64,000 nt of DNA from Chamaesiphon minutus PCC 6605 (lineage in GTDB: Bacteria > Cyanobacteriota > Cyanobacteriia > Cyanobacteriales > Chamaesiphonaceae). The DNA is taken from positions 3,754,385-3,818,384 of the forward strand of contig NC_019697.1 in assembly GCF_000317145.1 (NCBI RefSeq), given 5' to 3'. Shown here one piece after another: positions 29,561 to 37,769 of this stretch. The stretch's first letter is position 1; every line of letters starts with the position of its first letter. Below the pieces are notes generated by a model. That model saw only the letters and a list, made by a program, of their open reading frames with translations. It did no database searches and had not been told where the DNA came from. Both the position numbers and the translations under genes were made by a program.

Positions 29561-29830
29561 ATGACTTTTTTTATGGATGACGATCGAGTCACTCTATTGT
29601 CACTTAAAATTTCAAGACACTACCGAATGCGAATGATTTCACTTTTGGCAAGTGGCGAACTGTGCGTGGGCAATTTGGCGATCGCATTACATATGAGCGA
29701 TTCAGCCGTATCTCATCAGCGTAAAACCGTGCGGGCACTGAGATTGGTTGGTTATCGCAAGCAAAATCGTCATGTCTTCGATCTGTATCGCACCAGATCT
29801 GAGCATTTGGCCAAATCGACAAATATTTAG
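29561..29830 (+). CDS. Divergent SmtB/ArsR-like winged-helix protein
   Basis: An 89-residue protein with the ArsR-family core: MISLLASGELCVGNLAIAL, then MSDSAVSHQRKTVRALRLVGYRKQNRHVF. The ELCVG cysteine is the alpha-3 metal-site position and the SAVSHQ helix is the DNA-reading one. The usual N-terminal KALADPTRLRLL helix is replaced by LKISRHYRMR. The C-terminal helix with the DxHxxxLxxxxxxHxxE zinc site is reduced to DLYRTRSEHLAKSTNI, so metal sensing via alpha-5 is doubtful. It overlaps the larE 3' end by four bases. It may be degenerating. Confidence 0.7.
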   Translation: MTFFMDDDRVTLLSLKISRHYRMRMISLLASGELCVGNLAIALHMSDSAVSHQRKTVRALRLVGYRKQNRHVFDLYRTRSEHLAKSTNI

Positions 29831-30642
29831 CTAGCCAATTGAGGTAATACCTGATTTAGCTTGCCACTGCGATATCCTTCCAAATCTAGAGTCACATATA
29901 CAAATCCAAATGACTGGAAGGCTTGGGTTAATTTTACCAGATCGGTATTAATCACAAATTGTTGAATTAGCTCTGCTGGTAATTCGATTTTTGCAGTATC
30001 TTCATTCGAGCGCACGCGCACATTTTCATATCCTAATCGTCGCAAATAAATCTCGGCTCTTCCCACGCGATTTAATTTGGGAATCGTGATTTCTTCCCCA
30101 TAAGGAAAGCGCGAACTCAAACAAGGTTGAGCGGGTTTATTCCAACACGATAGCCCAATCGATCGAGCAATCTCTCGCACTTCCATTTTAGTAATACCTA
30201 GCTCGGCTAATGGCGATCGCGCGCCCCGTTCTGTAGCCGCCTGAATGCCTGGGCGATAATCTTGTAAATCGTCAGCATTGACACCATCGACGACATAACT
30301 GTAGCCAAGTTTTAGTGCTAATGGCTTGAGTGTATCGTGCAGTTCGCTCTTGCAAAAATAGCACCGATTGACGGGATTGGAGGCATAATTAGGATTGTCC
30401 ATCTCGTGAGTTTCGACAATCTGATGGATAATGCCGATCGATTTAGCTTGCTCGATCGCATCTTCTAATTCTTCTGGTAATAATGATGGCGACTTGGCAG
30501 TGACAGCTAAGGCTCGATCGCCTAAAACATCATGGGCAATTTTAGCAACTAAGGTACTATCAATCCCTCCCGAATAAGCAATTAACGTTCGCTCCATTTC
30601 TACGAATAGATTGCGAAGTTTTTCTAGTTTTAGTTCTAACAT
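29827..30642 (-). CDS. larE: ATP-dependent sacrificial sulfur transferase LarE
   Basis: A PP-loop ATPase that donates the sulfur of its own cysteine to the nickel-pincer cofactor precursor (with LarB and LarC). It has the SGGIDSTLVAK PP-loop (about residues 22-32), NRCYFCKSEL and the PCLSSRFPYG motif, whose Cys corresponds to the sacrificial Cys176 of the Lactobacillus enzyme. The length of 271 residues is normal. No larB, larC or lactate racemase gene is visible in the window, so the partners must lie elsewhere or the protein serves another thiolation. Confidence 0.9.
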   Translation of the reverse strand: MLELKLEKLRNLFVEMERTLIAYSGGIDSTLVAKIAHDVLGDRALAVTAKSPSLLPEELEDAIEQAKSIGIIHQIVETHEMDNPNYASNPVNRCYFCKSELHDTLKPLALKLGYSYVVDGVNADDLQDYRPGIQAATERGARSPLAELGITKMEVREIARSIGLSCWNKPAQPCLSSRFPYGEEITIPKLNRVGRAEIYLRRLGYENVRVRSNEDTAKIELPAELIQQFVINTDLVKLTQAFQSFGFVYVTLDLEGYRSGKLNQVLPQLAS

Positions 30643-30688
30643 TCGTATCGAGTTAATCTTACCTATGGATGATAGCCACTATCTTTGA

Positions 30689-31495
30689 TTATATCAAATC
30701 TGTAGGACTATGTGAATAGTCAGGAAACTCTTCATGCCATTCGCCATCGGTACCTTTCCATTCCTCAGTTCCCCAAGTAGCGCAGGGCATATGTTCGATC
30801 GGTTGAATGGAACTAGTATCAGCAAACTTTAAATTCGGGAAATTAATTAACCTCATCCGGTTACTAATTTCTGGTGGTAGATCCTTGAAGTAGATCGGTT
30901 TTGTCGGTGGATTTTCTCGATCGTAAGTAGCTGGATACTGTTTGTGACAATCATAAGAGTACCAGCCTAATATGTTGAGATGATACTCTAGATCGAACTC
31001 TTTACTCCCAGCCAATACTAATCCAGATGCGATCGCTTTTTTCAGCCAGCCTACTTCACAGTGACTAGTGTACGAGATGATGGAATCTTTTTCTCTGTGT
31101 AATTCAATGATAATCGGCGAAAAAGACAGTTTATATGCTTGTTCTTCAATTTCTGAAATCACTGCTGCTGTAGATAAAAGTAAAAATAATCCACAGTTAG
31201 CAGCTCGATCTGAATGAGCTTTTTGCTCGCTTTCATGAATTCCCAATAGTAAATTTTCCTGGCTCATGCTTTGGAGAATAAACTCCAGATCGATCGAGCC
31301 TCGATCGATTAATCGACCATCATTACTAATTAATATCTCAACCAGTTCTGATTCAAATTCGATCGCACCAGGAACAGTCGGTAAATCTGCTGGCACGGCT
31401 CCACCTTCACCAGAGTTAAATATCCCCACGCAGCCATCAGCATCGATCGCAAACCAGGTGGTATCCATACTATGAGCGGCAGGGAAATCTATCAC
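30689..31495 (-). CDS. Hypothetical protein with DTTWFAIDADGCVGIF motif
   Basis: A 268-residue protein of unknown function. Its start, TTWFAIDADGCVGIFNSGEGGAVP, is a motif seen in a poorly characterised bacterial family often near toxin-immunity or SMI1/KNR4-like proteins; this link is inference. The middle is mixed alpha/beta with a Cys (SHCEVGWLKKAI), and the C-terminus is Trp/Pro-rich (TWGTEEWKGTDGEWHEE). There is no signal peptide or membrane span. It lies between larE and a radical SAM gene, all on the minus strand but separated by gaps of 46-68 bases, so co-transcription is possible. Confidence 0.65.
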   Translation of the reverse strand: MIDFPAAHSMDTTWFAIDADGCVGIFNSGEGGAVPADLPTVPGAIEFESELVEILISNDGRLIDRGSIDLEFILQSMSQENLLLGIHESEQKAHSDRAANCGLFLLLSTAAVISEIEEQAYKLSFSPIIIELHREKDSIISYTSHCEVGWLKKAIASGLVLAGSKEFDLEYHLNILGWYSYDCHKQYPATYDRENPPTKPIYFKDLPPEISNRMRLINFPNLKFADTSSIQPIEHMPCATWGTEEWKGTDGEWHEEFPDYSHSPTDLI

Positions 31496-31563
31496 GAGCT
31501 TTTTCTCCTCGATCTGATGTTATTTAGGACGATTGGTCAGTGATGGCTGATTTGAATTAAATT

Positions 31564-32202
31564 TTAACTACAGGCAATATCAATCTCATCAACCCGCCCC
31601 GACTGATGTTGTGATTTCTCAATCTTCCATCGATCGATTGTCACATTTGCTCTACTCACATCTTGCACCAATACGGAAAGACTAGTGCTTAGTAGAGATA
31701 GTCGGGTACCCACAAGCGTCGTTTTTATTCCCGATTTGTGGAGCTGTTGAGCGGCTGCTTGGGTGGCGGTGAGATTGGAGCGAGCCACTAATAGATTGAC
31801 GCCAGAGTGAATCCCCCATGCGGCTAATTCGCTAACTTGGGCGATGACACGATCGACTTCGGGCTTACTTTCGGGAAAATGGATCGAGATGTGGATTTTA
31901 TCTGGGGCGACGCGGACTAATCGATCGATCCAATCGACATCTAATAATAAACCATTGGTCGTGAACGATCGAAAGACAACCCCATTCAACCGCTCTAATA
32001 GTTCGCATAAATGTGGATATTCTAAAGGTTCGCCACCGCCAAACGATATGGCTTTGGTACCAGCCAGAGCGCAATCGGTGACAAGATCCACCAATTCATC
32101 TACCTCCCACTGGGTTGCACCTGTAGGGTGGCTGTGATTGTAGCAAAAGTGGCAATGTTTGCGGCATTGATTGGTCAGTTCGATTGAGATGCGATCTAAC
32201 AT
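31564..32202 (-). CDS. Short radical SAM protein
   Basis: A 212-residue protein beginning with the radical SAM signature CRKHCHFC (CxxxCxxC for the 4Fe-4S cluster) after a SIELTNQ start. GGGEPLEYP (the AdoMet-contacting GGGEP motif) and SFTTNGLLLD follow. Sequence after about residue 165 (GIKTTLVGTRLSLLSTSLSV...) is Ser/Leu-rich and lacks the remaining barrel strands and any SPASM or auxiliary-cluster cysteines. Typical related proteins are longer (about 280 residues or more). It is either a truncated/altered allele or a minimal member. The substrate is unknown. Confidence 0.8.
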   Translation of the reverse strand: MLDRISIELTNQCRKHCHFCYNHSHPTGATQWEVDELVDLVTDCALAGTKAISFGGGEPLEYPHLCELLERLNGVVFRSFTTNGLLLDVDWIDRLVRVAPDKIHISIHFPESKPEVDRVIAQVSELAAWGIHSGVNLLVARSNLTATQAAAQQLHKSGIKTTLVGTRLSLLSTSLSVLVQDVSRANVTIDRWKIEKSQHQSGRVDEIDIACS

Positions 32203-32238
32203 ACAATGTGTCGCTACCTAAATAATTTTCGACTTATG

Positions 32239-32330
32239 TCACTCAGCACCCAAGACGCTCACCAGTAGAGCTTTCTGAGCGTGCATCCGAGTCTCTGCTC
32301 GATCGCAAACTCGCGATCGAGCAGAGACTC
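32239..32330. repeat. Duplicated argF 3' end with fold-back hairpin
   Basis: Bases 32239-32312 repeat the last 74 bases of argF (32340-32413) with five mismatches, immediately beyond its stop. The end of this copy, GAGTCTCTGCTCGATCGC (32289-32306), is followed after AAACTC by its exact reverse complement (32313-32330), giving an 18-bp stem. The result is a tandem partial duplication with an inverted fold-back that may now act as a 3' hairpin. Confidence 0.92.
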
Positions 32331-32339
32331 GATCTAGTT

Positions 32340-33278
32340 TCACTCAGCACCCAAGACGCTCACCAGTAGGGCTTTCTGAGCGTGCATCCGATTCTCTGCT
32401 TGATCCCAAACTCTGGATTTTGCCCCTTCGAGGACATCGTCGGTAATTTCTTCGCCGCGATGGGCGGGGAGACAGTGCAATACGATCGAGTTAGGATCGG
32501 CGAGGGTCAATAGTTCTTGATTGACCTGATAGGGGGCAAATACAGGCATCCGAGCATCTGATTCGGTCTCTTGACCCATACTCGCCCAGACATCGGTATA
32601 GACTACCTGTGCGCCATTTACAGCTTCTTGTGGCGATCGAGTTATTAGCACTTGCGTACCTTTGCTGGCAGCGATCGATCTAGCGCGATCGACAATCTGC
32701 GGATCGGGTGTAAAATTAGCTGGACAGGCGATCGAAATATCCATGCCCACCGTCGCACAGCCCAGCATCAGCGAGTGCGCCATGTTATTACCATCGCCAA
32801 AGTAGGCAAGTTTCAATCCCGCCAACTGTCCGAAACATTCCCGAACCGTTTGTAAATCGGCTAGCACCTGACAGGGATGCTCTAAATCTGTCAGGGCATT
32901 AATTATCGGCATTTGGGCGTATTTAGCAAATGTCTCTACATCAGACTGCTCGAAAGTCCGAATCGCTAAGACATCTAAATAACGATCTAACACCCTTGCC
33001 GTGTCTGCTAATGGCTCCCCGCGCCCGATTTGCATCGCCCCAATATTTAGGTCGATTACCTGTCCGCCGATTTGACTCATCGCCGCAAAAAAACTTACTC
33101 GCGTCCGCGTCGAAGCTTTGTAGAACAATAGTCCCAGCGTTTTATGACAGTTGGGCTTAATTTTGCCTTGCTTGAGATCGGCAGCAAGTTGGAGGAGGGC
33201 GAGTGTCTCTTCGGCACTCAGATCTGTCATGCTCAATAAATCTCGACCCTGTAAACCACTCATGCGATCGACCCTCAA
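32340..33278 (-). CDS. argF: Ornithine carbamoyltransferase
   Basis: Makes citrulline from carbamoyl phosphate and ornithine in arginine synthesis. At 312 residues it has the carbamoyl-phosphate site STRTR (56-60), the HPCQVLADLQT segment, the DVWASMGQE ornithine loop region and HCLPAHRGEEI near the C-terminus. The second Met (MSGLQGRDLL, 33263) is an equally likely start. The 3' end is partly duplicated downstream. It is monocistronic, with the radical SAM gene next on the same strand. Confidence 0.96.
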   Translation of the reverse strand: MRVDRMSGLQGRDLLSMTDLSAEETLALLQLAADLKQGKIKPNCHKTLGLLFYKASTRTRVSFFAAMSQIGGQVIDLNIGAMQIGRGEPLADTARVLDRYLDVLAIRTFEQSDVETFAKYAQMPIINALTDLEHPCQVLADLQTVRECFGQLAGLKLAYFGDGNNMAHSLMLGCATVGMDISIACPANFTPDPQIVDRARSIAASKGTQVLITRSPQEAVNGAQVVYTDVWASMGQETESDARMPVFAPYQVNQELLTLADPNSIVLHCLPAHRGEEITDDVLEGAKSRVWDQAENRMHAQKALLVSVLGAE

Positions 33279-33565
33279 ACAACTAGTATGTTAATCAAAC
33301 ATGGAAAGGGTCAATCTTATCACAAGATTCAGGAAAGCTGAAACCCCCAATATCTGTCAGTAGCAATTAATATTATATTACTTACAATTTGGTTCGTTAA
33401 GAAAAATCTGTAACCCACCCAATCGCTTTCTTAATATCGCTCTACTCAGGAAACCTTAAATTAAGTTATGAAGTTTTTACTAGATGTTAATGCCAGTGAA
33501 TGTACGATCGTAATTTAGAGCCTCAATTTGCACTGTTAATATATACTTTGTCTCGCATTATATAA

Positions 33566-34738
33566 CTAGGCAGTAAATTGTTGACTAAATTCGATTACCA
33601 TTTGGCGCGCCCAAACATCGGCGGCTAAAATATCATCTAAACTAGGCGTTAAAGTCAAATCGGTGCGATGTTTGTCACAGACTTTTTCGATGACTTTGGG
33701 AATATCTAGGAAGTGAATTTTCTCGGACAAAAAGAGTGCTACTGCTTGCTCGTTTGCTGCATTGAGTACCGCTGGCATCGAGCCGCCAGCACGTCCGGCG
33801 GCGTAGGCTAATTCGATACAAGGATATTTAACTCGATCGGGTGCTCTAAATGTCAGATCGCCAGCTTTGACGAGATCGAATTTCTCCCAGTTAGTGGAGA
33901 TGCGATCGGGCCAGGACATGGCATATAGTAATGGTAAGCGCATATCCGGCCAACCTAATTGCGCCAAGACGGATGTATCTTGGACTTCGATGAGGGAATG
34001 AATGATACTTTGGGGATGAACGACGATATCAATATCGTCATAGTCTAAGCCAAATAAATAATGTGCCTCAATCACCTCTAAACCCTTGTTCATCAGCGTG
34101 GCGGAGTCGATCGTGATTTTTTGTCCCATCGACCAATTTGGGTGCTTGAGGGCGTCAGCAATAGTGACTGAGGCTAATTTTTCGGCAGGGAGATCGCGGA
34201 AGGCACCACCAGAAGCTGTGAGGATAATCCGGCGCAAGCCACCAGCGGGAACGCCTTGCAAGCATTGAAAGATGGCCGAATGTTCGGAGTCGGCGGGGAG
34301 TAATTGGACTCCATGTTTCTCGACTAATGGTAGTACTACAGGGCCGCCTGCGATCAGGGTTTCTTTATTAGCTAGGGCGATATCTTTACCTGCGGTAATT
34401 GCGGCAATTGTCGGGAGGAGTCCCGCGCAACCGACGATACCCGTAACGACACTTTGAGCATCACCATAACCAGCAACTTCGATCGTCCCTTGTGCGCCAG
34501 CGACGATAATCGGGCGATAATCTAAATCTGAGAGCGTGTCTTTTAGCTCGGCTAACTTGGCTTCATTCCCAATTGCCACAATTTCAGGTCGAAACTGGCG
34601 CACTTGCCGAGCTAACATCTCGACATTACTCCCCGCAGCCAATCCGACAATCCGAAATTTATCGGGGTTATGTTCGACGATATCTAGGGTTTGAGTGCCG
34701 ATCGAGCCAGTAGAGCCGAGTAAAGTAATCGCTTTCAC
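33566..34738 (-). CDS. dxr: 1-deoxy-D-xylulose-5-phosphate reductoisomerase
   Basis: Second step of the MEP isoprenoid pathway, giving 2-C-methyl-D-erythritol 4-phosphate. The 390-residue protein has the NADPH-binding start [15 protein letters not shown], the catalytic-loop [12 protein letters not shown] with metal ligands, [39 protein letters not shown] (broken here: [24 protein letters not shown]) and a C-terminal helical domain. The length is normal. It is followed on the same strand only by the argF region after a 290-base gap. Confidence 0.96.
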   Translation of the reverse strand: MKAITLLGSTGSIGTQTLDIVEHNPDKFRIVGLAAGSNVEMLARQVRQFRPEIVAIGNEAKLAELKDTLSDLDYRPIIVAGAQGTIEVAGYGDAQSVVTGIVGCAGLLPTIAAITAGKDIALANKETLIAGGPVVLPLVEKHGVQLLPADSEHSAIFQCLQGVPAGGLRRIILTASGGAFRDLPAEKLASVTIADALKHPNWSMGQKITIDSATLMNKGLEVIEAHYLFGLDYDDIDIVVHPQSIIHSLIEVQDTSVLAQLGWPDMRLPLLYAMSWPDRISTNWEKFDLVKAGDLTFRAPDRVKYPCIELAYAAGRAGGSMPAVLNAANEQAVALFLSEKIHFLDIPKVIEKVCDKHRTDLTLTPSLDDILAADVWARQMVIEFSQQFTA

Positions 34739-34820
34739 AATTTATGTTGCCGATCTTTTAGAGAGTTATCTAATCTCTATCATTCTACGGCGTTCGGGGA
34801 TCGATCGATTAAATTAGGCT

Positions 34821-35363
34821 TTAGGTTTTAGGTGGATATTGTTCGATCTTTTGGGCTAGTCTTGAAGCTAGAAAGGGACTCGCAGATTGGAGGTGGGTGT
34901 GAATTTCGATTGCTTCTTCCCGATAGCGGCGGATCTTGGCTACATCCCAATGGATAGGAGGTGGCTGAAGATTGGTAATGCGATCGGCTAATTTTACCAT
35001 CCAAATTTCTCTCGGTTGGCGTTCGATTCGGTGCAAACTATCTAACAATTGCTGAGATTTATCTAGCTCTGGATTTTTGCTCAAAGCCGCTACTCCCTCG
35101 GCAACTCTGGTGCCAAAAATAGTCGCAATTGTATCGTAACTGGTATCGGTATCTTCGATCGTATCGTGTAGCAAGGCACATTGTACCGCCAGATCGCCAT
35201 CGTGCCCAGCCTCGACACCAAGCGCGGCGATAATTTCCATACTCACGAGATTCAAGTGCAGTAGATATGGCAAGTCGGAGCTAGGGATGAGTTGTCCCAG
35301 ATGCGCTTGAGCGGCAAATCGACAAGCTTTAATATATAAATCGCGATTCCAGTCTGATGCCAT
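34821..35363 (-). CDS. HD-domain hydrolase, possible small alarmone hydrolase
   Basis: A 180-residue stand-alone HD protein. It has the AAQAHLGQ start, YLLHLNLVSMEIIA, CALLHDTIEDTDTSYDTI (the HD...ED metal motif) and VKLADRITNL. This HDxxEDT plus KLADRxxN set is that of the SpoT / MESH1 type (p)ppGpp hydrolase domain. There is no synthetase or TGS domain, so it is a candidate small alarmone hydrolase; activity on other nucleotides is possible. It lies 80 bases upstream of dxr on the same strand. Confidence 0.8.
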   Translation of the reverse strand: MASDWNRDLYIKACRFAAQAHLGQLIPSSDLPYLLHLNLVSMEIIAALGVEAGHDGDLAVQCALLHDTIEDTDTSYDTIATIFGTRVAEGVAALSKNPELDKSQQLLDSLHRIERQPREIWMVKLADRITNLQPPPIHWDVAKIRRYREEAIEIHTHLQSASPFLASRLAQKIEQYPPKT

Positions 35364-35715
35364 TATCGTCTCAATCTTTTGAATCTGCTGGTTATTATTA
35401 GAATGGCGCAGATTCCAAAATTCTCACTAATGTATCTACAATTTTATTGCCCCAAACTACCGAGAGCGTTCCACACACGGTAATAACTACAATTATACTC
35501 TCGGATAACTCAATCGGAGTATGTAGTCGCTATCTCGATCGGGATGCCGAAACTATAACTGGCAGCTCGTGCTAATTTTAAGCACGAGCTATTGTTTCGA
35601 TCGAACCGATAAGCTGCCGTATCTAGTTTGTGATTCTATTTTAATATCGCTAATAACAGAGGATATTCCAGTCTGCTAAAGTTCGATCGACAGCCAATAG
35701 ATTTGCTACTCTGGT
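35364..35715. other. Spacer with a 10-bp hairpin
   Basis: About 350 bases between two minus-strand genes. AGCTCGTGCT (35564-35573) and AGCACGAGCT (35581-35590) form a perfect stem with a 7-base loop but no good T-run follows on either strand. No gene was recognised. Confidence 0.5.
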
Positions 35716-36192
35716 TTACAAGCTTTTGAGTAAGAATTTCTTGATATCTTCAGAGGTGTGAAATTTACCAAGCTCGTAAGAACTAGAAGCCATCGTCACT
35801 ATGCCATTTTTAAATGAGATCTTTTTAGCTTTGGCATCTGGAACTAAAACGATTTTAATACCTTTGATTTTACTTTCGATCGCGGCACGGGCAGTTGGAT
35901 TTTTATTGAGAAATAATACTGCTCCTTTAAAATGAAACAGTTGTCTGGCGGCGTTTTCTAATTCGATTTTATTATCGCCAAAACTTTCAAAGTCCATATT
36001 TACGGCAATTTTACCGAGTTTGGCATTGCCAGATTGACTGGCAATACTCGACTGAAATTCTGGGATATAATCTTTAGAGTACTTAGCAATTTCTGCTCTT
36101 GTCTCTAAAGATTGAGCTAAAACTACCTGCGAACCGATGATACTAACTGCGCTGACGATCGACATCACACTAATCTTTAACCAAGTCTTCAT
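35716..36192 (-). CDS. Hypothetical exported protein
   Basis: A 158-residue protein with a clear signal peptide (MKTWLKISVMSIVSAVSIIG, cleavage expected near VLAQS at about residue 27). The mature part is basic, with alternating strands (KIKGIKIVLVPDAKAKKISF) and a C-terminal KFHTSEDIKKFLLKSL helix. No family was recognised. It is presumably periplasmic. The gene stands alone and its base composition resembles the neighbours. Confidence 0.65.
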   Translation of the reverse strand: MKTWLKISVMSIVSAVSIIGSQVVLAQSLETRAEIAKYSKDYIPEFQSSIASQSGNAKLGKIAVNMDFESFGDNKIELENAARQLFHFKGAVLFLNKNPTARAAIESKIKGIKIVLVPDAKAKKISFKNGIVTMASSSYELGKFHTSEDIKKFLLKSL

Positions 36193-36387
36193 TTATTGAT
36201 GCTCCGGGGTTTAGTAAATTTCTAGCTAAAGTAAACTTTGGCTGATGTTACTACACCTTATCATCGTTCGATTCCCTAAAGATCGATCGCGATCGCAGGC
36301 AACGACTATGGCGTCGAACTATTTCTTTGCAAACTCTACTGGCTCTCGATCGCGCTGACGATCGCACAGAAATCGGGACACTATAAT

Positions 36388-37602
36388 TTACTTGGTGGTA
36401 AACTCCACCGGATTTTGGTCGCGCCGATGATTGAATGGGATGGGTACACCTTGAGCATCGCCAACTAATACCGCTGTGGCTTCTAAAGAAGCTCTGAGCC
36501 GCTTGGCGGCATAAATTGACATATCGCGCGGCACATTGATTCGATCGCGGATATAGCGCAAGGCAGCATCCGATCCTGGTGGCGGTACGCAGATATCGCT
36601 CGTCATCATCGTTGTCAGGGCGCAGCGCAAAGCTTCGTCTACGACATCATCTTTAGCCGGATTGACGCGAATCAGATTGACATGGTGCTTTACCGTCCGA
36701 TATAGAGCTTCGGCGCGCGCGTCTGCTGGCTCTGCAAAAGTGGCATCTGGCAATCCATCCCAAGGGCCATTATCCACTCTGGCTTTATTAATTAACATTT
36801 GGGGTTCGCCGTTTTCCCAACAACCGCCCATCTGGGGTGGTAAATCGTGGACGTGGGTATGAAAATCGCTTTGAGTGCCGCGATAAGTTTCGCGACTTTC
36901 CATCGCATCAAACCAGGCTGAAAACCGCGGATTTTCTTCGAGAAGGGAGTAGCCTTTGTAGTAGTACAAGCTGGCATTCATCCGCTCGACATAGGGCGTA
37001 AAAATGACATCAGCAGTGCTAAACGCGTCCAAAAAGTAAGCTCCTGGAGTAGATGCTAAAGCCTTTTCGACCATCGCGACCGCGCTGACAAATTGCGATC
37101 GATTATACTGTTCGTCTCGTGCCGAATTAGCCGGACGACACAGCCAATTACACCATGCCCGAAATAACAACCGCTCCAACTGCCGCAGCGGAATTACTAC
37201 TGGGTCGGTCATGCCATAAACTAAGGTACCGAAGGCTTTTTCTAGCGCGATTAAAATATCATCGCTTTCGGTGATGATGCGTCCGTCCAATTCTATAGCT
37301 GGCAGCATCCCCGATGGGACTTTGCGTTTGTACCAGCTTTCTTTTTCCCCGTAGCAAAACATGGTAACTTTTTCAATCCGGTAGGGGATTTGTTTTTCCT
37401 CCAACCACAGCCAGATCTTTTGACAGTAAGGGCACCAGGCATGATTGTCTCGATAGAGTGTCACCCGCACATCGGCTTCGGTGCGTCCGAATAGCCGCAA
37501 TCTAGCTTGAGCGTTAGTGGCTCCATTAATCGGATCTGAAGGCATAAATCGAGCATTCGCCAGATCTGCTAGTTCTTGCCAACTCAAGGGGGTAGTAGTC
37601 AT
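36388..37602 (-). CDS. Glutathione S-transferase family protein
   Basis: A 404-residue protein with a thioredoxin-fold GST N-terminal domain: [28 protein letters not shown] (broken as [14 protein letters not shown] and [12 protein letters not shown]) contains the CPYC active-site motif, and [13 protein letters not shown] and [11 protein letters not shown] follow. An all-helical C-terminal domain comes next, then an extra 130 residues not found in ordinary GSTs. The CPYC motif suggests a glutaredoxin-like thiol-transfer activity rather than classic conjugation. The form resembles plant-and-cyanobacterial large GSTs. It is monocistronic. Confidence 0.82.
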   Translation of the reverse strand: MTTTPLSWQELADLANARFMPSDPINGATNAQARLRLFGRTEADVRVTLYRDNHAWCPYCQKIWLWLEEKQIPYRIEKVTMFCYGEKESWYKRKVPSGMLPAIELDGRIITESDDILIALEKAFGTLVYGMTDPVVIPLRQLERLLFRAWCNWLCRPANSARDEQYNRSQFVSAVAMVEKALASTPGAYFLDAFSTADVIFTPYVERMNASLYYYKGYSLLEENPRFSAWFDAMESRETYRGTQSDFHTHVHDLPPQMGGCWENGEPQMLINKARVDNGPWDGLPDATFAEPADARAEALYRTVKHHVNLIRVNPAKDDVVDEALRCALTTMMTSDICVPPPGSDAALRYIRDRINVPRDMSIYAAKRLRASLEATAVLVGDAQGVPIPFNHRRDQNPVEFTTK

Positions 37603-37700
37603 CTGGTGAGGTATTTTACGCGATCGAGGGTTGCTTTAGCCTCATTATACCGAGGATTTAGCGATGGTGATATGAGTCGATCGAGGATAAATTACCGATA

Positions 37701-37745
37701 AAAATTTGGGGTAGAGGCAAGTTATCAATGCCCCTACCCCAATTT
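37701..37745 (-). terminator. Terminator of the B12/radical SAM gene
   Basis: On the minus strand AATTGGGGTAGGGGCA pairs with TGCCTCTACCCCAAATT (one mismatch) around an 8-base loop and is followed by a T-rich tract. It lies 25 bases beyond the stop at 37770. The GGGTAGGGGC arms also resemble the palindrome family at 2812 and 61801. Confidence 0.78.
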
Positions 37746-37769
37746 GCGATCGTTAGCCTCTTTTATCGA

